Assembly: GCA_023421675.1 (NCBI GenBank)
Contig: JAEZTC010000004.1
Location: 124,001-188,000, forward strand
Direction of reading: 5' to 3'
Length of the DNA stretch: 64,000 nt
Source of the DNA: Bacillota bacterium
GTDB lineage: Bacteria > Bacillota > Clostridia > Acetivibrionales > JANLFN01
Shown: positions 25,510 through 35,134 of the stretch, one piece after another
Numbering within the stretch: the stretch's first letter is position 1
Layout of the letters: each line of letters opens with the position of its first letter
Translations under genes and position numbers: made by a program
The notes under the pieces: model-generated
Databases searched by the model: none
What the model was told of the DNA's origin: nothing
Seen by the model: only the letters and a program-made list of their open reading frames with translations

Positions 25510-26406
25510 CTATGCACCTAGTTCCTGCTTCTCCACAACAGGTTGGTAAACATATAACTCGCAATAGTTATCCCTGCATAAAGACGAATCAATATATTCA
25601 AATCTGAATTTACCATTAAAGCAATATCCCGAGCTGAATATCCATTTTGAATAAAGCTGTACCAGTAATCTGCCAACATGTCTTCCGCTTATGTCGTCAG
25701 GTCTGAAAAAACCTACAAACTTAAAAACAACATATTTATTTGCCGGAACAGTAATTCCCGTCATACCTTCAGGTATAGACTCAAGATCGCTTACCTGTAT
25801 TGACGGTATATAGTAAACAAAACCCTCATTACTGCTGCTCCAGTCTGTATATCCAAAATATACATGGGGATTAACAGAATTTTGTATGCTCTGTCTACTG
25901 TTGTAAAAGAAGTCACAGCCAAACTTGTTTGCCGTTTTATCTCCTGATTTGCTAAGCAGCTGATGCCTTTCGCCTGCAAGATAAAACTTCTGTCTGAAAA
26001 CAAAGCTGGGCCTATAGGTAATGGAATTGTCTATGCATAAGATATCATTAATATTAATTTTCTCGGTAATATTCAAGGAAATTTGTTCAGAACGTACCTT
26101 TAGCGGCGTACAGCTGAACCTTTTCCTGAATGCCCTTATATATGACTGCTCATAGTCAAATCCATAGTCCATGGCAATGTCTATTATCCGTTTATTAGTA
26201 TTAACCAATTCCTTTATGCTTTCAGTAAGCTTCCGGGACTGGAAATAGTCTATTATGGACTCCCCTGTAAGTGATTTGAACATCCTGTGGAGATAGTACT
26301 TTGAAACACCGGTTTGAGTAGATATATCATCCAAAGATATTGTATTATTCAAATTATTTTCAACAAAATTTATGCAAGTTGCTATAGTTTCCTTTAAGTA
26401 TTTCAT
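25510..26406 (-). CDS. AraC family regulator with C-terminal effector-binding domain
   Basis: 298 residues. Two AraC-type helix-turn-helix motifs occupy residues ~5-105 (ISLDDISTQTGVSKYYLHRMF and DIAMDYGFDYEQSYIRAFRKR). The rest (~125-298) is a GyrI/AraC-E-bind type ligand domain, with GMTGITVPANKYVVFKFVG typical of that fold. Such proteins (Rob/SoxS-like with effector domain, BltR relatives) sense small hydrophobic or cationic ligands. It is divergent from fabF, with ~136 bp between starts. No target gene is obvious. Confidence 0.86.
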   Translation of the reverse strand: MKYLKETIATCINFVENNLNNTISLDDISTQTGVSKYYLHRMFKSLTGESIIDYFQSRKLTESIKELVNTNKRIIDIAMDYGFDYEQSYIRAFRKRFSCTPLKVRSEQISLNITEKININDILCIDNSITYRPSFVFRQKFYLAGERHQLLSKSGDKTANKFGCDFFYNSRQSIQNSVNPHVYFGYTDWSSSNEGFVYYIPSIQVSDLESIPEGMTGITVPANKYVVFKFVGFFRPDDISGRHVGRLLVQLYSKWIFSSGYCFNGKFRFEYIDSSLCRDNYCELYVYQPVVEKQELGA

Positions 26407-26486
26407 AGAAATCTATCCTTTTTTAAAAAGCAATACTTGTTCATTTTTATTCAATTATATATGTTACACTTTAAATTGTAAATATG

Positions 26487-26520
26487 CGGGTGATACCTAC
26501 AACAGGCTTAAATCAAGCCT
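26487..26520 (+). other. fabF leader with two small hairpins
   Basis: GGGTGATACC (~26488-26497) can form a mini-hairpin, and AGGCTT-AAATC-AAGCCT (26504-26520) forms a 6-bp stem followed by TTTAC, then the AGGAGG ribosome binding site. It could be a weak attenuator. The GGTGATACCT string also occurs in the small RNA at 6652-6661. Confidence 0.3.
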
Positions 26521-26542
26521 TTTACAGTATAGGAGGTTAAAC

Positions 26543-27778
26543 ATGAGCAAACGAGTAGTAATTACAGGAATGGGAGCTATAACATCTTCAGGAATTGGTG
26601 CTGATGAACTATGGCAAGCTGTGAAAAATGGGAAATGCGGAATAAGTTCAATTGAAAGAATAGACGTATCCGATTTACCAACCAAGGTAGGCGCAGAAAT
26701 CAAAGAATTTGATCCGGAAAAATATATTGATAAAAAAGAAGCAAGAAGAATGGACCGCTACACCCAATATGCAATTGTAGCTGCGGGGCAGGCTGTGGAA
26801 CAGTCCGGCCTGGATTTTGAGAAAGAGGATAAAGAACGTATAGGGGTAATAATAGGTTCCGGAATAGGCGGTATAGAAACACTCGAAAACCAGCATAATG
26901 TTCTTAATGAAAAGGGTCCGGGAAGACTCAGTGCATTTTTTGTAACAATGATGATACCAAACATGGCTTCGGGCCTGGTGGCAATCAAATATGGTGCAAA
27001 AGGCTTTAATGAAACTGTTGTGTCAGCATGTGCAACCTCAAGCAATGCTATCGGAGATGCTTTTAAGGTAATACAGAGAGGGGCCGCCGATGTGATGATT
27101 GCAGGTGGTGCTGAAGCTCCTATTACTAGACTTGCAATTGCAGGCTTCTGTGCAAACAAAACAATGACCACCAACCTTGATCCTTCAACTGCCTGCAGGC
27201 CTTTTGACCTGGACAGGGATGGTTTCATTATCGGAGAAGGTTCAGGTGTTATTGTTTTGGAAACACTAGAACATGCACTTGCAAGAGGTGCAAATATAAT
27301 GGCAGAAATAGTAGGCTACGGCTGTACCAATGATGCATTCCATATAACAGCTCCCGCCGAAGGCGGTGAGGGTGCTGCAAGATGTATGAAACTTGCTTTG
27401 GAAGATGCGGGCATAGAGCCTTCAGAAGTTGGATATATAAATGCTCACGGTACTTCAACAAGTTTGAATGATAAAAACGAAACAGCCGCAATAAAAAGTG
27501 TTTTCGGAGAGCATGCAAAACAGCTTGCAGTGAGTTCTACAAAGTCTATGACAGGGCATCTTCTGGGAGCAGCCGGTGCTGTTGAAGCTATTATTACCGC
27601 ATCAGCCTTAAAGGATGGATTTCTCCCTCCAACTATAAATTACAGGACACCAGACCCTGAATGCGATCTTTATTATGTTCCTAATGAAGGAAAAAGTTCA
27701 AAGATAAACTACGCATTGTCCAATTCCTTTGGATTTGGCGGACATAACGCAACACTGGTAATTAGGAAGTATAATTAG
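26543..27778 (+). CDS. fabF: 3-oxoacyl-[acyl-carrier-protein] synthase II (FabF)
   Basis: 411 residues of the thiolase-fold condensing enzyme that elongates acyl-ACP with malonyl-ACP. Catalytic Cys163 in VSACATSSNAIGD; the two active-site histidines lie in NAHGTSTS (~303) and SMTGHLLGAAGA (~339); the C-terminal SFGFGGHNA loop is present. The ATG at 26543 follows AGGAGG; the frame is open upstream but that part is not protein-like. It stands alone, away from other fatty acid synthesis genes, and may be a second, specialised copy. Confidence 0.95.
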   Translation: MSKRVVITGMGAITSSGIGADELWQAVKNGKCGISSIERIDVSDLPTKVGAEIKEFDPEKYIDKKEARRMDRYTQYAIVAAGQAVEQSGLDFEKEDKERIGVIIGSGIGGIETLENQHNVLNEKGPGRLSAFFVTMMIPNMASGLVAIKYGAKGFNETVVSACATSSNAIGDAFKVIQRGAADVMIAGGAEAPITRLAIAGFCANKTMTTNLDPSTACRPFDLDRDGFIIGEGSGVIVLETLEHALARGANIMAEIVGYGCTNDAFHITAPAEGGEGAARCMKLALEDAGIEPSEVGYINAHGTSTSLNDKNETAAIKSVFGEHAKQLAVSSTKSMTGHLLGAAGAVEAIITASALKDGFLPPTINYRTPDPECDLYYVPNEGKSSKINYALSNSFGFGGHNATLVIRKYN

Positions 27779-27873
27779 AATTACAGCAATATAATTCATA
27801 GTTTATTAAAAATTTAACCGTTAATTCTACACATTGACAGGATACAATAAGGACATTACCAGTAAAAAAGGAG

Positions 27874-28764
27874 ATGATTCTTATTTTAGGAAAAAAGACA
27901 ATAGCAGCAATAGGTATTGTAGCGGCCCTGTCAATTCCGGCTACCGTTTTTGCAGCAACTTCAGACTCAGCGGCCGCTAAAGCAGTACGCGGGTTCTTTG
28001 GAATTGATACTTCAAAGATGACAACACAGCAGAAAGCTGATTTTGAAGATTACTCCAAAAAACTGGCGCAAGTCCAGAAGGATTATATCAATAAAGCTGT
28101 TGCTAACGGAACAATGACTAAAGAGCAGGGTGATTCCGCAATCAAGAAGATTGACGATGCACTTGCAAAAGGAACATACGGCAAAAACATGTTTGGCGGA
28201 AAGGGCGGCGGATTTGGTATCCGTGACGGAAAAAACCTTTTCGGTATCGACCTGTCAAAGCTTACTGATACTCAAAAGACTGTAATATTGGATTCTGTAA
28301 AGAGTATGGCAAGTCTTCAGAAAGACCTGATAACAAAATTGGTTTCAGCAAATGTAATTACAAAGGACCAGGGTGATAAAGCTACTGCAGCAATTGATGC
28401 AGCCATAGCAAACGGCAACATAAACATTGAAAAGAACTTTATGGGGTTGGGTTTCTGCAAGGTGGATTATTCCAAGCTTACAGACGATCAGAAAGCTATC
28501 ATTACCGACTACTCAAAGAAAATGACTGATGCTGCAAAGGATCTTATAAGCAAAATGGTAGCAAACGGCTCAATAACCAAAGACCAGGGCGATAAAGCTA
28601 CATCTGCAATAGACAAAATGATACAGGTAATGCAGAATGGCGATTTTCAAAAAGCCATGATGGGAAAACGCGGTGGCTTTGGTGGCCATAAAGGTATGAT
28701 GCAAAAACCATCAAATGGTATAGGAACAGGCACCAGCACTACCGGCAATGCACCTGCAATGTAA
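27874..28764 (+). CDS. Secreted DUF2680 repeat protein
   Basis: About 293 residues: signal peptide (KTIAAIGIVAALSIPATVFAA) then three ~75-residue DUF2680 (YckD-type) repeats, each with FxGIDxSKLTxxQK, a helix, and (K/E)DQGDKAT, separated by Gly/Lys-rich linkers. DUF2680 proteins are small secreted helical repeats of unknown function in Firmicutes. Start is odd: the ATG at 27874 directly abuts AAGGAG, so translation may begin at ATT (27883), 9 nt after that site, giving MLGKKTIAA. A terminator follows. Confidence 0.8.
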   Translation: MILILGKKTIAAIGIVAALSIPATVFAATSDSAAAKAVRGFFGIDTSKMTTQQKADFEDYSKKLAQVQKDYINKAVANGTMTKEQGDSAIKKIDDALAKGTYGKNMFGGKGGGFGIRDGKNLFGIDLSKLTDTQKTVILDSVKSMASLQKDLITKLVSANVITKDQGDKATAAIDAAIANGNINIEKNFMGLGFCKVDYSKLTDDQKAIITDYSKKMTDAAKDLISKMVANGSITKDQGDKATSAIDKMIQVMQNGDFQKAMMGKRGGFGGHKGMMQKPSNGIGTGTSTTGNAPAM

Positions 28765-28781
28765 CAAAAAGAGCAATATTC

Positions 28782-28808
28782 AAGAGAGGGTTTATAACCC
28801 TCTCTCTT
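28782..28808 (+). terminator. Intrinsic terminator
   Basis: AAGAGAGGGTT / AACCCTCTCTCTT stem followed by TTATGT, after the DUF2680 gene. Confidence 0.75.
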
Positions 28809-28859
28809 TATGTCTAAACTAAAAGCAAAAGGTATTGTGTGAATTTATTTTTATATTTA

Positions 28860-28910
28860 TTGACTTTTTGAATGATATATACTAATCTAATAATGACTAA
28901 AATTTTAGTC
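28860..28910 (+). promoter_or_regulatory. Promoter and single operator of the BlaI-type repressor operon
   Basis: TTGACT (28860-28865), 17-nt spacer, TAATCT (28883-28888). Six nt later is the perfect 16-bp palindrome GACTAAAATTTTAGTC (28895-28910), overlapping the transcription start. Same palindrome family as four other promoters in this island. Confidence 0.75.
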
Positions 28911-28936
28911 TTTTAACAAAGGCGGTGTATTATTAA

Positions 28937-29314
28937 ATGAAGAAAGAAGTCCCGAAAATAACCGATGGTGAATTAAAGATTCTGGAAGTATTGTGGAACC
29001 AGTCTCCACTATCGGCAAGTGAAATCGTTTCGGAATTGAAAGAAAGCAATAAGTGGAATCGCAATACAACCTATACTTTTATAAACAGGCTGGTTGAAAA
29101 AGGTGTTATCAAAAGAGAAGAGCCAGGATTTATCTGTACTCCCTTATACTCCAGGGATGAAATAGGCGTATCTGAAGCCCAATCGTTCCTAGGAAAAATG
29201 TATGGCGGATCATTAAAAATGCTTGTCACAAGCTTTCTTGATAACGAAGCTGTGTCTGATAAAGAAATATCAGAATTAAAAAAACTTATAGAAAAGCGTA
29301 TGCAGGATAAATAA
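28937..29314 (+). CDS. BlaI/MecI-family repressor
   Basis: 125 residues. The N-terminal winged helix (LKILEVLWNQSPLSASEIV..., with NTTYTFINRLVEKGVIKRE) and the C-terminal dimerisation helix (LKKLIEKRMQDK) match BlaI/MecI, which repress until cleaved when a BlaR1-type protease senses its signal. GRLxEKGxI-type wording and the length fit. It is the only repressor of this type in the island, 14 bp upstream of the first M56 sensor gene, and I infer it binds GACTAA-N4-TTAGTC sites at five promoters, including its own. Confidence 0.9.
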   Translation: MKKEVPKITDGELKILEVLWNQSPLSASEIVSELKESNKWNRNTTYTFINRLVEKGVIKREEPGFICTPLYSRDEIGVSEAQSFLGKMYGGSLKMLVTSFLDNEAVSDKEISELKKLIEKRMQDK

Positions 29315-29328
29315 CAGGAGGGTTTACC

Positions 29329-30966
29329 ATGCTTGCAAACCTTCTTGAATTTATATTTAACTTGAGCATTACAGGGACAGTAATTGCTATTGTTATTTTT
29401 ATAGTAAAAAAGATTACCGGACAGTTTTTCTCACCAAGGTGGCATTATGTTATATGGTTTCTTCTTCTTGCGAAACTGCTTATTCCTTTCACTGTTTCAA
29501 GCAATGTAAGCCTCTTTAACCTCATTAAACCCTCAGATAACCTGAATTTTATAAGTTATCAGAAAAGTACTCCCGGTAGCTTTAATAAATCTTTTGATAC
29601 TATTAATCAATATACATTAGAAGATAAAAGTAACGCTATCAAAGATACTAAACAGGATAACCCCATCATTCACAATTCATTCGACTGGTCTGAAATAGCT
29701 GCATGTATTTGGCTGGCGGGTGTTCTTATCATGTTGTTTGCAGCTATCTTTTCATACCGTAGAACGTTTATGCGGACGACAAAGGCATCATTTGAACAAC
29801 AGGAATATATTTTTAGTCTGCTTAGAGAATGCACAAACAATAACAGGATAATTAAAAAAATAAATATCAGGTTATCTCATTACCATACATCTCCTTTTAT
29901 AATAGGGGCTTTCAAACCTAATTTAATCATTCCCGACAATATAATAAATACTATGGATGAGCAAAATATTAAAATTATTCTTATACATGAAATGATGCAT
30001 TTAAAGCATCAGGATCATATTATCAGAATTATATGTTATTTTGTACAAGCCCTTCACTGGTTCAATCCTGTCATATGGGTTTCATTGAGGCTAATGTCAA
30101 GGGACTGCGAAATTGCTTGTGATACTGCTGTTTTAAGGAGCAGTAATATCGAAATGCGTAAGGATTATGCAATGCTTCTTTTAAAAACAGCTCAGATGAG
30201 TAGTACACGCAGAAGTATTGTACATCTGGCTGCTTTCAGTGAAAGTAACCTAAAAAAAAGGATAATAAATATTACAAGGTTCAAAAAACATTCAGCCATC
30301 TCATTTATTGCTGCTGCAATTATACTTGGACTATTAACCACAATTTTGATGACAGGAGCTGCAGATAAAAAGCTTGAAATTTTAACTGACAGCTTTGAGA
30401 ATGTTAAAAGCATACGGCTTTCTCAATACATTGATAAAAGTACTCCAGGTAGTTCTTTAGTAAACATCGGTTCAAATAAACAAATAACGCTCTATAACGC
30501 ATATCCAAATTTTTTTGCAAACAGCAATATAGCCGGGCAACCGATTTATTACCAAAGAAATCTTAATAAAACAAACGATGAAATTGCTTGCAAATCGTAT
30601 TACGATACGCTTTATAACATACTCAACAGGAATTCAGGGAAGACTGTTCTGAAACATAGAGACGAGTTAGAAGATCCAAATTTAAATATTGAAATCATTT
30701 ATAAAGATGGACATACAGATTTTATATCCTCTGATTCAAATAACAACAAAATATATAGAATGCTAGGTAATGGCAATTATCTTGAATGTACAAATACGGA
30801 ACTGGTATCGGCAATTAAATACGAAACCTTAAATGCCATAATGCAATCATCAGATACAGATGAATATGTGAAAATTGCGTTTGGATCATCAGGTACAAGT
30901 ACAGTTGCAACTGACGTTATAATTCAATCATCATACCAGTACACTCATACCACCTATGATAACTAA
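29329..30966 (+). CDS. BlaR1-like M56 metalloprotease sensor A
   Basis: 545 residues. N-terminal helices (LEFIFNLSITGTVIAIVIF; RWHYVIWFLLLAKLL), a further helix (~130-150), then the cytoplasmic M56 zinc protease with HEMMH (220-224) and the downstream CEIACD acidic motif. A transmembrane helix near 325-340 leads to a ~190-residue extracellular domain with KDGHTDFISSDSNN and MLGNGNYLE. No penicillin-binding transpeptidase domain (no SxxK/KTG) is present, so the ligand is not evidently a beta-lactam. It presumably triggers loss of the BlaI-type repressor. Two paralogs lie downstream. Confidence 0.88.
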   Translation: MLANLLEFIFNLSITGTVIAIVIFIVKKITGQFFSPRWHYVIWFLLLAKLLIPFTVSSNVSLFNLIKPSDNLNFISYQKSTPGSFNKSFDTINQYTLEDKSNAIKDTKQDNPIIHNSFDWSEIAACIWLAGVLIMLFAAIFSYRRTFMRTTKASFEQQEYIFSLLRECTNNNRIIKKINIRLSHYHTSPFIIGAFKPNLIIPDNIINTMDEQNIKIILIHEMMHLKHQDHIIRIICYFVQALHWFNPVIWVSLRLMSRDCEIACDTAVLRSSNIEMRKDYAMLLLKTAQMSSTRRSIVHLAAFSESNLKKRIINITRFKKHSAISFIAAAIILGLLTTILMTGAADKKLEILTDSFENVKSIRLSQYIDKSTPGSSLVNIGSNKQITLYNAYPNFFANSNIAGQPIYYQRNLNKTNDEIACKSYYDTLYNILNRNSGKTVLKHRDELEDPNLNIEIIYKDGHTDFISSDSNNNKIYRMLGNGNYLECTNTELVSAIKYETLNAIMQSSDTDEYVKIAFGSSGTSTVATDVIIQSSYQYTHTTYDN

Positions 30967-31019
30967 TTAATACTTTACTACTAGGTAAAACCTCTATTAA
31001 TAAATGTTTATGATAACTC

Positions 31020-31070
31020 TTGACAACAAGTGACTATTGCGTTAGTCTAAATATGACTAAGGTATTAGTC
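31020..31070 (+). promoter_or_regulatory. Promoter with two tandem operators before adaptor 1
   Basis: TTGACA (31020-31025), 17 nt, TAGTCT (31043-31048). Operators GACTATTGCGTTAGTC (31032-31047, overlapping the -10) and GACTAAGGTATTAGTC (31055-31070), spaced 23 bp apart. Confidence 0.8.
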
Positions 31071-31097
31071 ACTTGTTTTGTTTATAGGGGGACTTCT

Positions 31098-32159
31098 ATG
31101 AATATAAGAATAAAACAAAAAATATTAATAATTCTTTGCAGTATTACAATTTCAGTTATGTTTTGCAGCTGCAGTATCCTTCCAGATGATGAACAAGCCC
31201 TTGCCCCTCCGATAGTAAAAGCCAAAGAAACAGAATATCAAACATATAAAGTTGTAAAAAAAGATATCACCCAAAGTATAAAAGGTGTCGGCAACCTGAT
31301 TTCAATGGTAAAAAAGAATCTAAGTTTCATCCAATCAGGTACAAGAATTAAAACCATTAATGTGGAAGTAGGTCAAAAGGTAAAGAAGGGTGATATCCTT
31401 ATAGTTTTGGATACCGGCAACCTTCCGGATGATATAAAAAAACAGGAAAACCTAATCAAAAAGGCGCAGATAAAATTAGATGATCAAAATTCCCTACTGA
31501 AAAAATACACATCACTTCCTAAAGATTATCAGCCTTCCCAAAAAGAACTGGATGATGTCATTAATAAAATAAAAGTAAGTGAAATTGATCTTAATAATAC
31601 AAAAATGAAGCTTAGTATTCTTCAGAGGAGACAGTCTCTATCAGTCTTGACAGCTCCTATAAACGGTATAGTAACCTCAATGGAGAAAATTAAGCCAGGT
31701 GATACCGTTGAAGCAAATAAAGAAATTATAACCATTACCAGTCCGGAAGGCTTTTATTTGTATTACCAGGTAGTGGAAAAAGATATCAGTATGATAAAAA
31801 AAGGAATGAAAGCAGACGTAACCTATGATGGTAAAAAATATGAAGGGCAGGTTGTTAAGACTCAGGAAGATTCTTCGGATGAATTGGATATGAAGGGCGC
31901 ATTACTAATAAGCATAAATAATTTACCTTCTGATGCCAGGCTAGGTGGTGTTGCGGAGCTTGTAATCACAACCGAAAGCAGAAAAAATGCAATTGTTATT
32001 CCAAAAAAAGCATTGAGGAATTTTAATAATAATAAAGTTGTTCAAATACTTGATGGTGAAAGTAAAAAGCAGGTTGATGTCAAAACTGGCCTGGAAACAA
32101 CAGATGAAGTAGAAATATTATCAGGGCTGGATGAGGGACAAAATGTAATTTTAAATTAA
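31098..32159 (+). CDS. MacA/HlyD-type membrane fusion adaptor lipoprotein 1
   Basis: 353 residues; the ATG at 31098 follows TAGGGGG. A lipoprotein signal ends near residues 23-25 (VMFCSC). Then lipoyl half-motif, an alpha-helical hairpin (PSQKELDDVINKIKVSEIDL...), the second lipoyl half (VLTAPINGIVTSME), a beta-barrel (ISMIKKGMKADVTYDGKKYE) and the membrane-proximal C-terminal domain (VIPKKALRN, then VDVKTGLETTDEVEILSGLDEGQ). These adaptors couple MacB-like FtsX permeases to their cargo. Here it would be anchored outside the membrane, with permease 1 directly after it (15 bp). Confidence 0.88.
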   Translation: MNIRIKQKILIILCSITISVMFCSCSILPDDEQALAPPIVKAKETEYQTYKVVKKDITQSIKGVGNLISMVKKNLSFIQSGTRIKTINVEVGQKVKKGDILIVLDTGNLPDDIKKQENLIKKAQIKLDDQNSLLKKYTSLPKDYQPSQKELDDVINKIKVSEIDLNNTKMKLSILQRRQSLSVLTAPINGIVTSMEKIKPGDTVEANKEIITITSPEGFYLYYQVVEKDISMIKKGMKADVTYDGKKYEGQVVKTQEDSSDELDMKGALLISINNLPSDARLGGVAELVITTESRKNAIVIPKKALRNFNNNKVVQILDGESKKQVDVKTGLETTDEVEILSGLDEGQNVILN

Positions 32160-32173
32160 AGAGGTGCTATTTG

Positions 32174-35128
32174 ATGTCTTTTATTATAATGGTAATAAGG
32201 AAAATTCTAAAAAACAAAAGTCTGGCTCTTTGTCTTTTATTAGGTATGGTGCTTGCAGTATCCCTGCTTAGCAGTATACCTATTTATACCCAGGCAATAT
32301 TACAAAAGTCCCTTATAAAACAATTGGATGATTCTCAGAAGAAGGACTCGGTTTTCCCGGGAAGCTATACCATATCTATCACCCAGGGTAACTCAAAGAT
32401 AGAGAGTAAACTTGCAGAACTTGATAAACGGGGTGAAGATGTATATAAAGATAAAGATGTAATTGCTTACTACAATAAACGCCTGGATTCCTTAAAAAAA
32501 ATGAATAATTATATAAACAAAAATACTGAAAGTCTGATCAATCTTCCGACCCTTGCAAAACTACACTCCTATAATACGGATAGCAGAGCTGTTTTAACCG
32601 GTGAAGAAGGTTTAAAGGATATCAAGAATGGAAGACTATTGTCCGTAAGTGATTTAGACAAGCATATCAAGCTTGTGGACGGCAAAATGCCTTCAAAAAC
32701 TCCTGTAGACGGTATTTATGAGGTATTGGTCTCTGAACTGGCATTGAAAAATTTTGGTATAACACTGGGACAGGAAATAACATTAAAAGATCAAAAGCCC
32801 AAAAATACCCTTGACCCTATAAAGATCAAGCCTGTAGGTGTTTTTAAAGAAAAAGACCCTGATAACATGTTCTGGTATTTCAAAATATCTGAAACAGCTT
32901 CCAGATGCTTTATTATAGATGAGACAGTAATGGAAAACCAAATTATTGCAAAACAGCCTCAGTTAGCTGTAGAGTCTAAATGGTTCTTTGCCTTTGATTA
33001 CCATGCAATAATTTTCAATAAGCTAAGTTATTTATTCGGTGGAAGCAATACTATAACAAATGGCTTATACAATCTGTCAGATGGTAATAGCGCAAATGTT
33101 GATGCTCCTGGTATCTTACAGGCAAGTAGTTTCAAATCGGAGAGCACAAAAACATCCCGGATGCTTTTGACATTATATACGCCTCTGCTGATAATGCTTG
33201 GCTTGTACATATGCATGGTATCCAGGTTGATAATCGAACGTGAAAAAAATGAAATCTCCGTTTTAGGTGGGCGAGGAATTAACCGTATACAGGTTGCTTC
33301 CATATACACAGTGCAGGGACTTTTGCTCGGGCTGGTTGCCCTTCTGATAGGCCCTTTTATAGGGATGATACTTGTAAAATTTATTGGTCTTTCAAGCGGT
33401 TTTATGGAGTTTTCAGGCAGGAAACCCCTTACAACTTACCTGGACGGCAGTACATACCTTTATTCCATGCTGGCAGTTTTATTATCCGTTATAATGATGG
33501 TCTTTCCGGCATTTTTAGCAGGCAAAACAAGCATTGTAAACCTGAAACAGTCTGTTGCCCGGAAATCGCGGTTCACCTTCTGGGAGAAAGGCTGCCTGGA
33601 TATTATACTTCTTGGTTTGTCTGCATATGGGTACTATACCTTCGTCAATAGAATTGAAAGCCTTGAAGTAACACGTGCTTCAGCAGTAGAAATAGAAATA
33701 GATCCTCTCCTTTTTGTTGTCCCTATATTATTTATTATAGGTCTTGGTCTATTCCTTATGAGATTCTACCCTGTCTTAATCAAGCTAATACATTGGGTGG
33801 GCAAAAGGTTCTGGCCGGTGGAAATACATATTCCTTTGAATCAGGTAAGCCGTTCATTAAGAAGCTATCACTTCCTGATTATTTTCCTGATAATGACACT
33901 TTCCATGGGTATTTTTAGTGCAACTGCGGCCAGAACAATAAACAACAATGTGGAAGAAAAAATCCTGTATAAAAACGGAAGTGATTTAATAGTAAGTCCA
34001 ACCTGGTTTAAGGGGACTCCTGATGGGGATCTTCTTCCAAAAGAAAAAGATTATGATCTCGAAAGAGGAGACCCTTTTGCACCTGAATTCCAGTTTATAG
34101 AGCCAAATATTAATGCTTATAAAAAAATTGACGGAGTAGAAAGTATAGCAAGGGTTCTTAACTACAAGGTAGGTCTCAAATCGGGAGGTATAACCGGCAG
34201 AGCAAAGCTGATGGGAATCGATCCTAATGATTTTGCAAAAACAGCATGGTTCAGGAAAGGGCTATTAAAATACGGTTTTTATGATTATCTCAGTTTACTG
34301 GGTTCGGAAAGAAACGCTTGCCTAATTTCCAAACCGCTTAGTAAAGCAATGAACCTTAAGGTTGGTGATACAATCCAGGTGGCATATTCTGATGCTATCA
34401 ACGATAACAACTACCTCGGCAATCTTACTGTATACGCAATTGTTGACTACTGGCCATCCTGGAATCCTTATATGGAAGATGACGGACTCCGGCAGGGTTC
34501 CAGACCTGAAATGATTATAGCAAACCTTGATTACATACATGAGCTATATAATATTAAACCTTACGACATATGGCTTAAACTTAAACCTGATATTTCTGTC
34601 CAACAAGTATATAAAGACATAGAAAAGAAAAAGCTGCAAATTACAGCTATAACCAATTCTATTCAGGAAATCTCTGAAAAAAAGAATGAGCCGAATACTC
34701 TTACAATAAACGGTTCTCTGACACTTGGCTTTATCATCAGCGGAATAGTGTGTTTCCTTGGATTTCTTATATACTGGATACTATCTATTAAATCAAGGAC
34801 CCTTCAATTTGGTATATTTAGGGCTATGGGACTTCCGCTCAAAAGACTTATAATTATGGCAATCTTTGAACAGATGCTTATTTCTGCTGTTGCTTCCGTT
34901 ATCGGTACTCTTATAGGTCTTGTTGCAAGCAGATTGTTTGTACCCTTTTTCCAGATGGCCATTGATGCCAATTCACAGGTACCGCCTTTTAGGGTGGTCG
35001 CAAACTCGGGCGACAGGCTGGAAGTTTATATTATGGTTGGATTTATGCTTCTATCATGTATGTTTATTATAGGATTCATATTATCAAAAATAAAGGCAAA
35101 TCAGGCTATAAAGCTTGGAGAGGAATAA
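32174..35128 (+). CDS. FtsX/MacB-type ABC permease 1
   Basis: 984 residues; ATG at 32174 (a TTG 3 nt earlier is ignored) after GAGGTG. An N-terminal helix, a large extracellular domain (~40-330), three helices around ~330-460, a central helix near ~560, a second extracellular domain and three last helices (~850-980). The conserved LGGRGINRIQVASIY and FGIFRAMGLPLKR loops resemble the cytoplasmic coupling segments of FtsX permeases. No ATPase is fused; the two ATPases ~9 kb downstream are the likely partners. It is ~80% similar by eye to the second permease, a clear duplicate. Confidence 0.85.
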   Translation: MSFIIMVIRKILKNKSLALCLLLGMVLAVSLLSSIPIYTQAILQKSLIKQLDDSQKKDSVFPGSYTISITQGNSKIESKLAELDKRGEDVYKDKDVIAYYNKRLDSLKKMNNYINKNTESLINLPTLAKLHSYNTDSRAVLTGEEGLKDIKNGRLLSVSDLDKHIKLVDGKMPSKTPVDGIYEVLVSELALKNFGITLGQEITLKDQKPKNTLDPIKIKPVGVFKEKDPDNMFWYFKISETASRCFIIDETVMENQIIAKQPQLAVESKWFFAFDYHAIIFNKLSYLFGGSNTITNGLYNLSDGNSANVDAPGILQASSFKSESTKTSRMLLTLYTPLLIMLGLYICMVSRLIIEREKNEISVLGGRGINRIQVASIYTVQGLLLGLVALLIGPFIGMILVKFIGLSSGFMEFSGRKPLTTYLDGSTYLYSMLAVLLSVIMMVFPAFLAGKTSIVNLKQSVARKSRFTFWEKGCLDIILLGLSAYGYYTFVNRIESLEVTRASAVEIEIDPLLFVVPILFIIGLGLFLMRFYPVLIKLIHWVGKRFWPVEIHIPLNQVSRSLRSYHFLIIFLIMTLSMGIFSATAARTINNNVEEKILYKNGSDLIVSPTWFKGTPDGDLLPKEKDYDLERGDPFAPEFQFIEPNINAYKKIDGVESIARVLNYKVGLKSGGITGRAKLMGIDPNDFAKTAWFRKGLLKYGFYDYLSLLGSERNACLISKPLSKAMNLKVGDTIQVAYSDAINDNNYLGNLTVYAIVDYWPSWNPYMEDDGLRQGSRPEMIIANLDYIHELYNIKPYDIWLKLKPDISVQQVYKDIEKKKLQITAITNSIQEISEKKNEPNTLTINGSLTLGFIISGIVCFLGFLIYWILSIKSRTLQFGIFRAMGLPLKRLIIMAIFEQMLISAVASVIGTLIGLVASRLFVPFFQMAIDANSQVPPFRVVANSGDRLEVYIMVGFMLLSCMFIIGFILSKIKANQAIKLGEE

Positions 35129-35134
35129 TCATAA

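Noticed and set aside
26372..26542. Extended N-terminus of FabF
   Set aside because: FabF begins cleanly at MSKRVVITGMG after AGGAGG; the extension is low-complexity and unlike any FabF.
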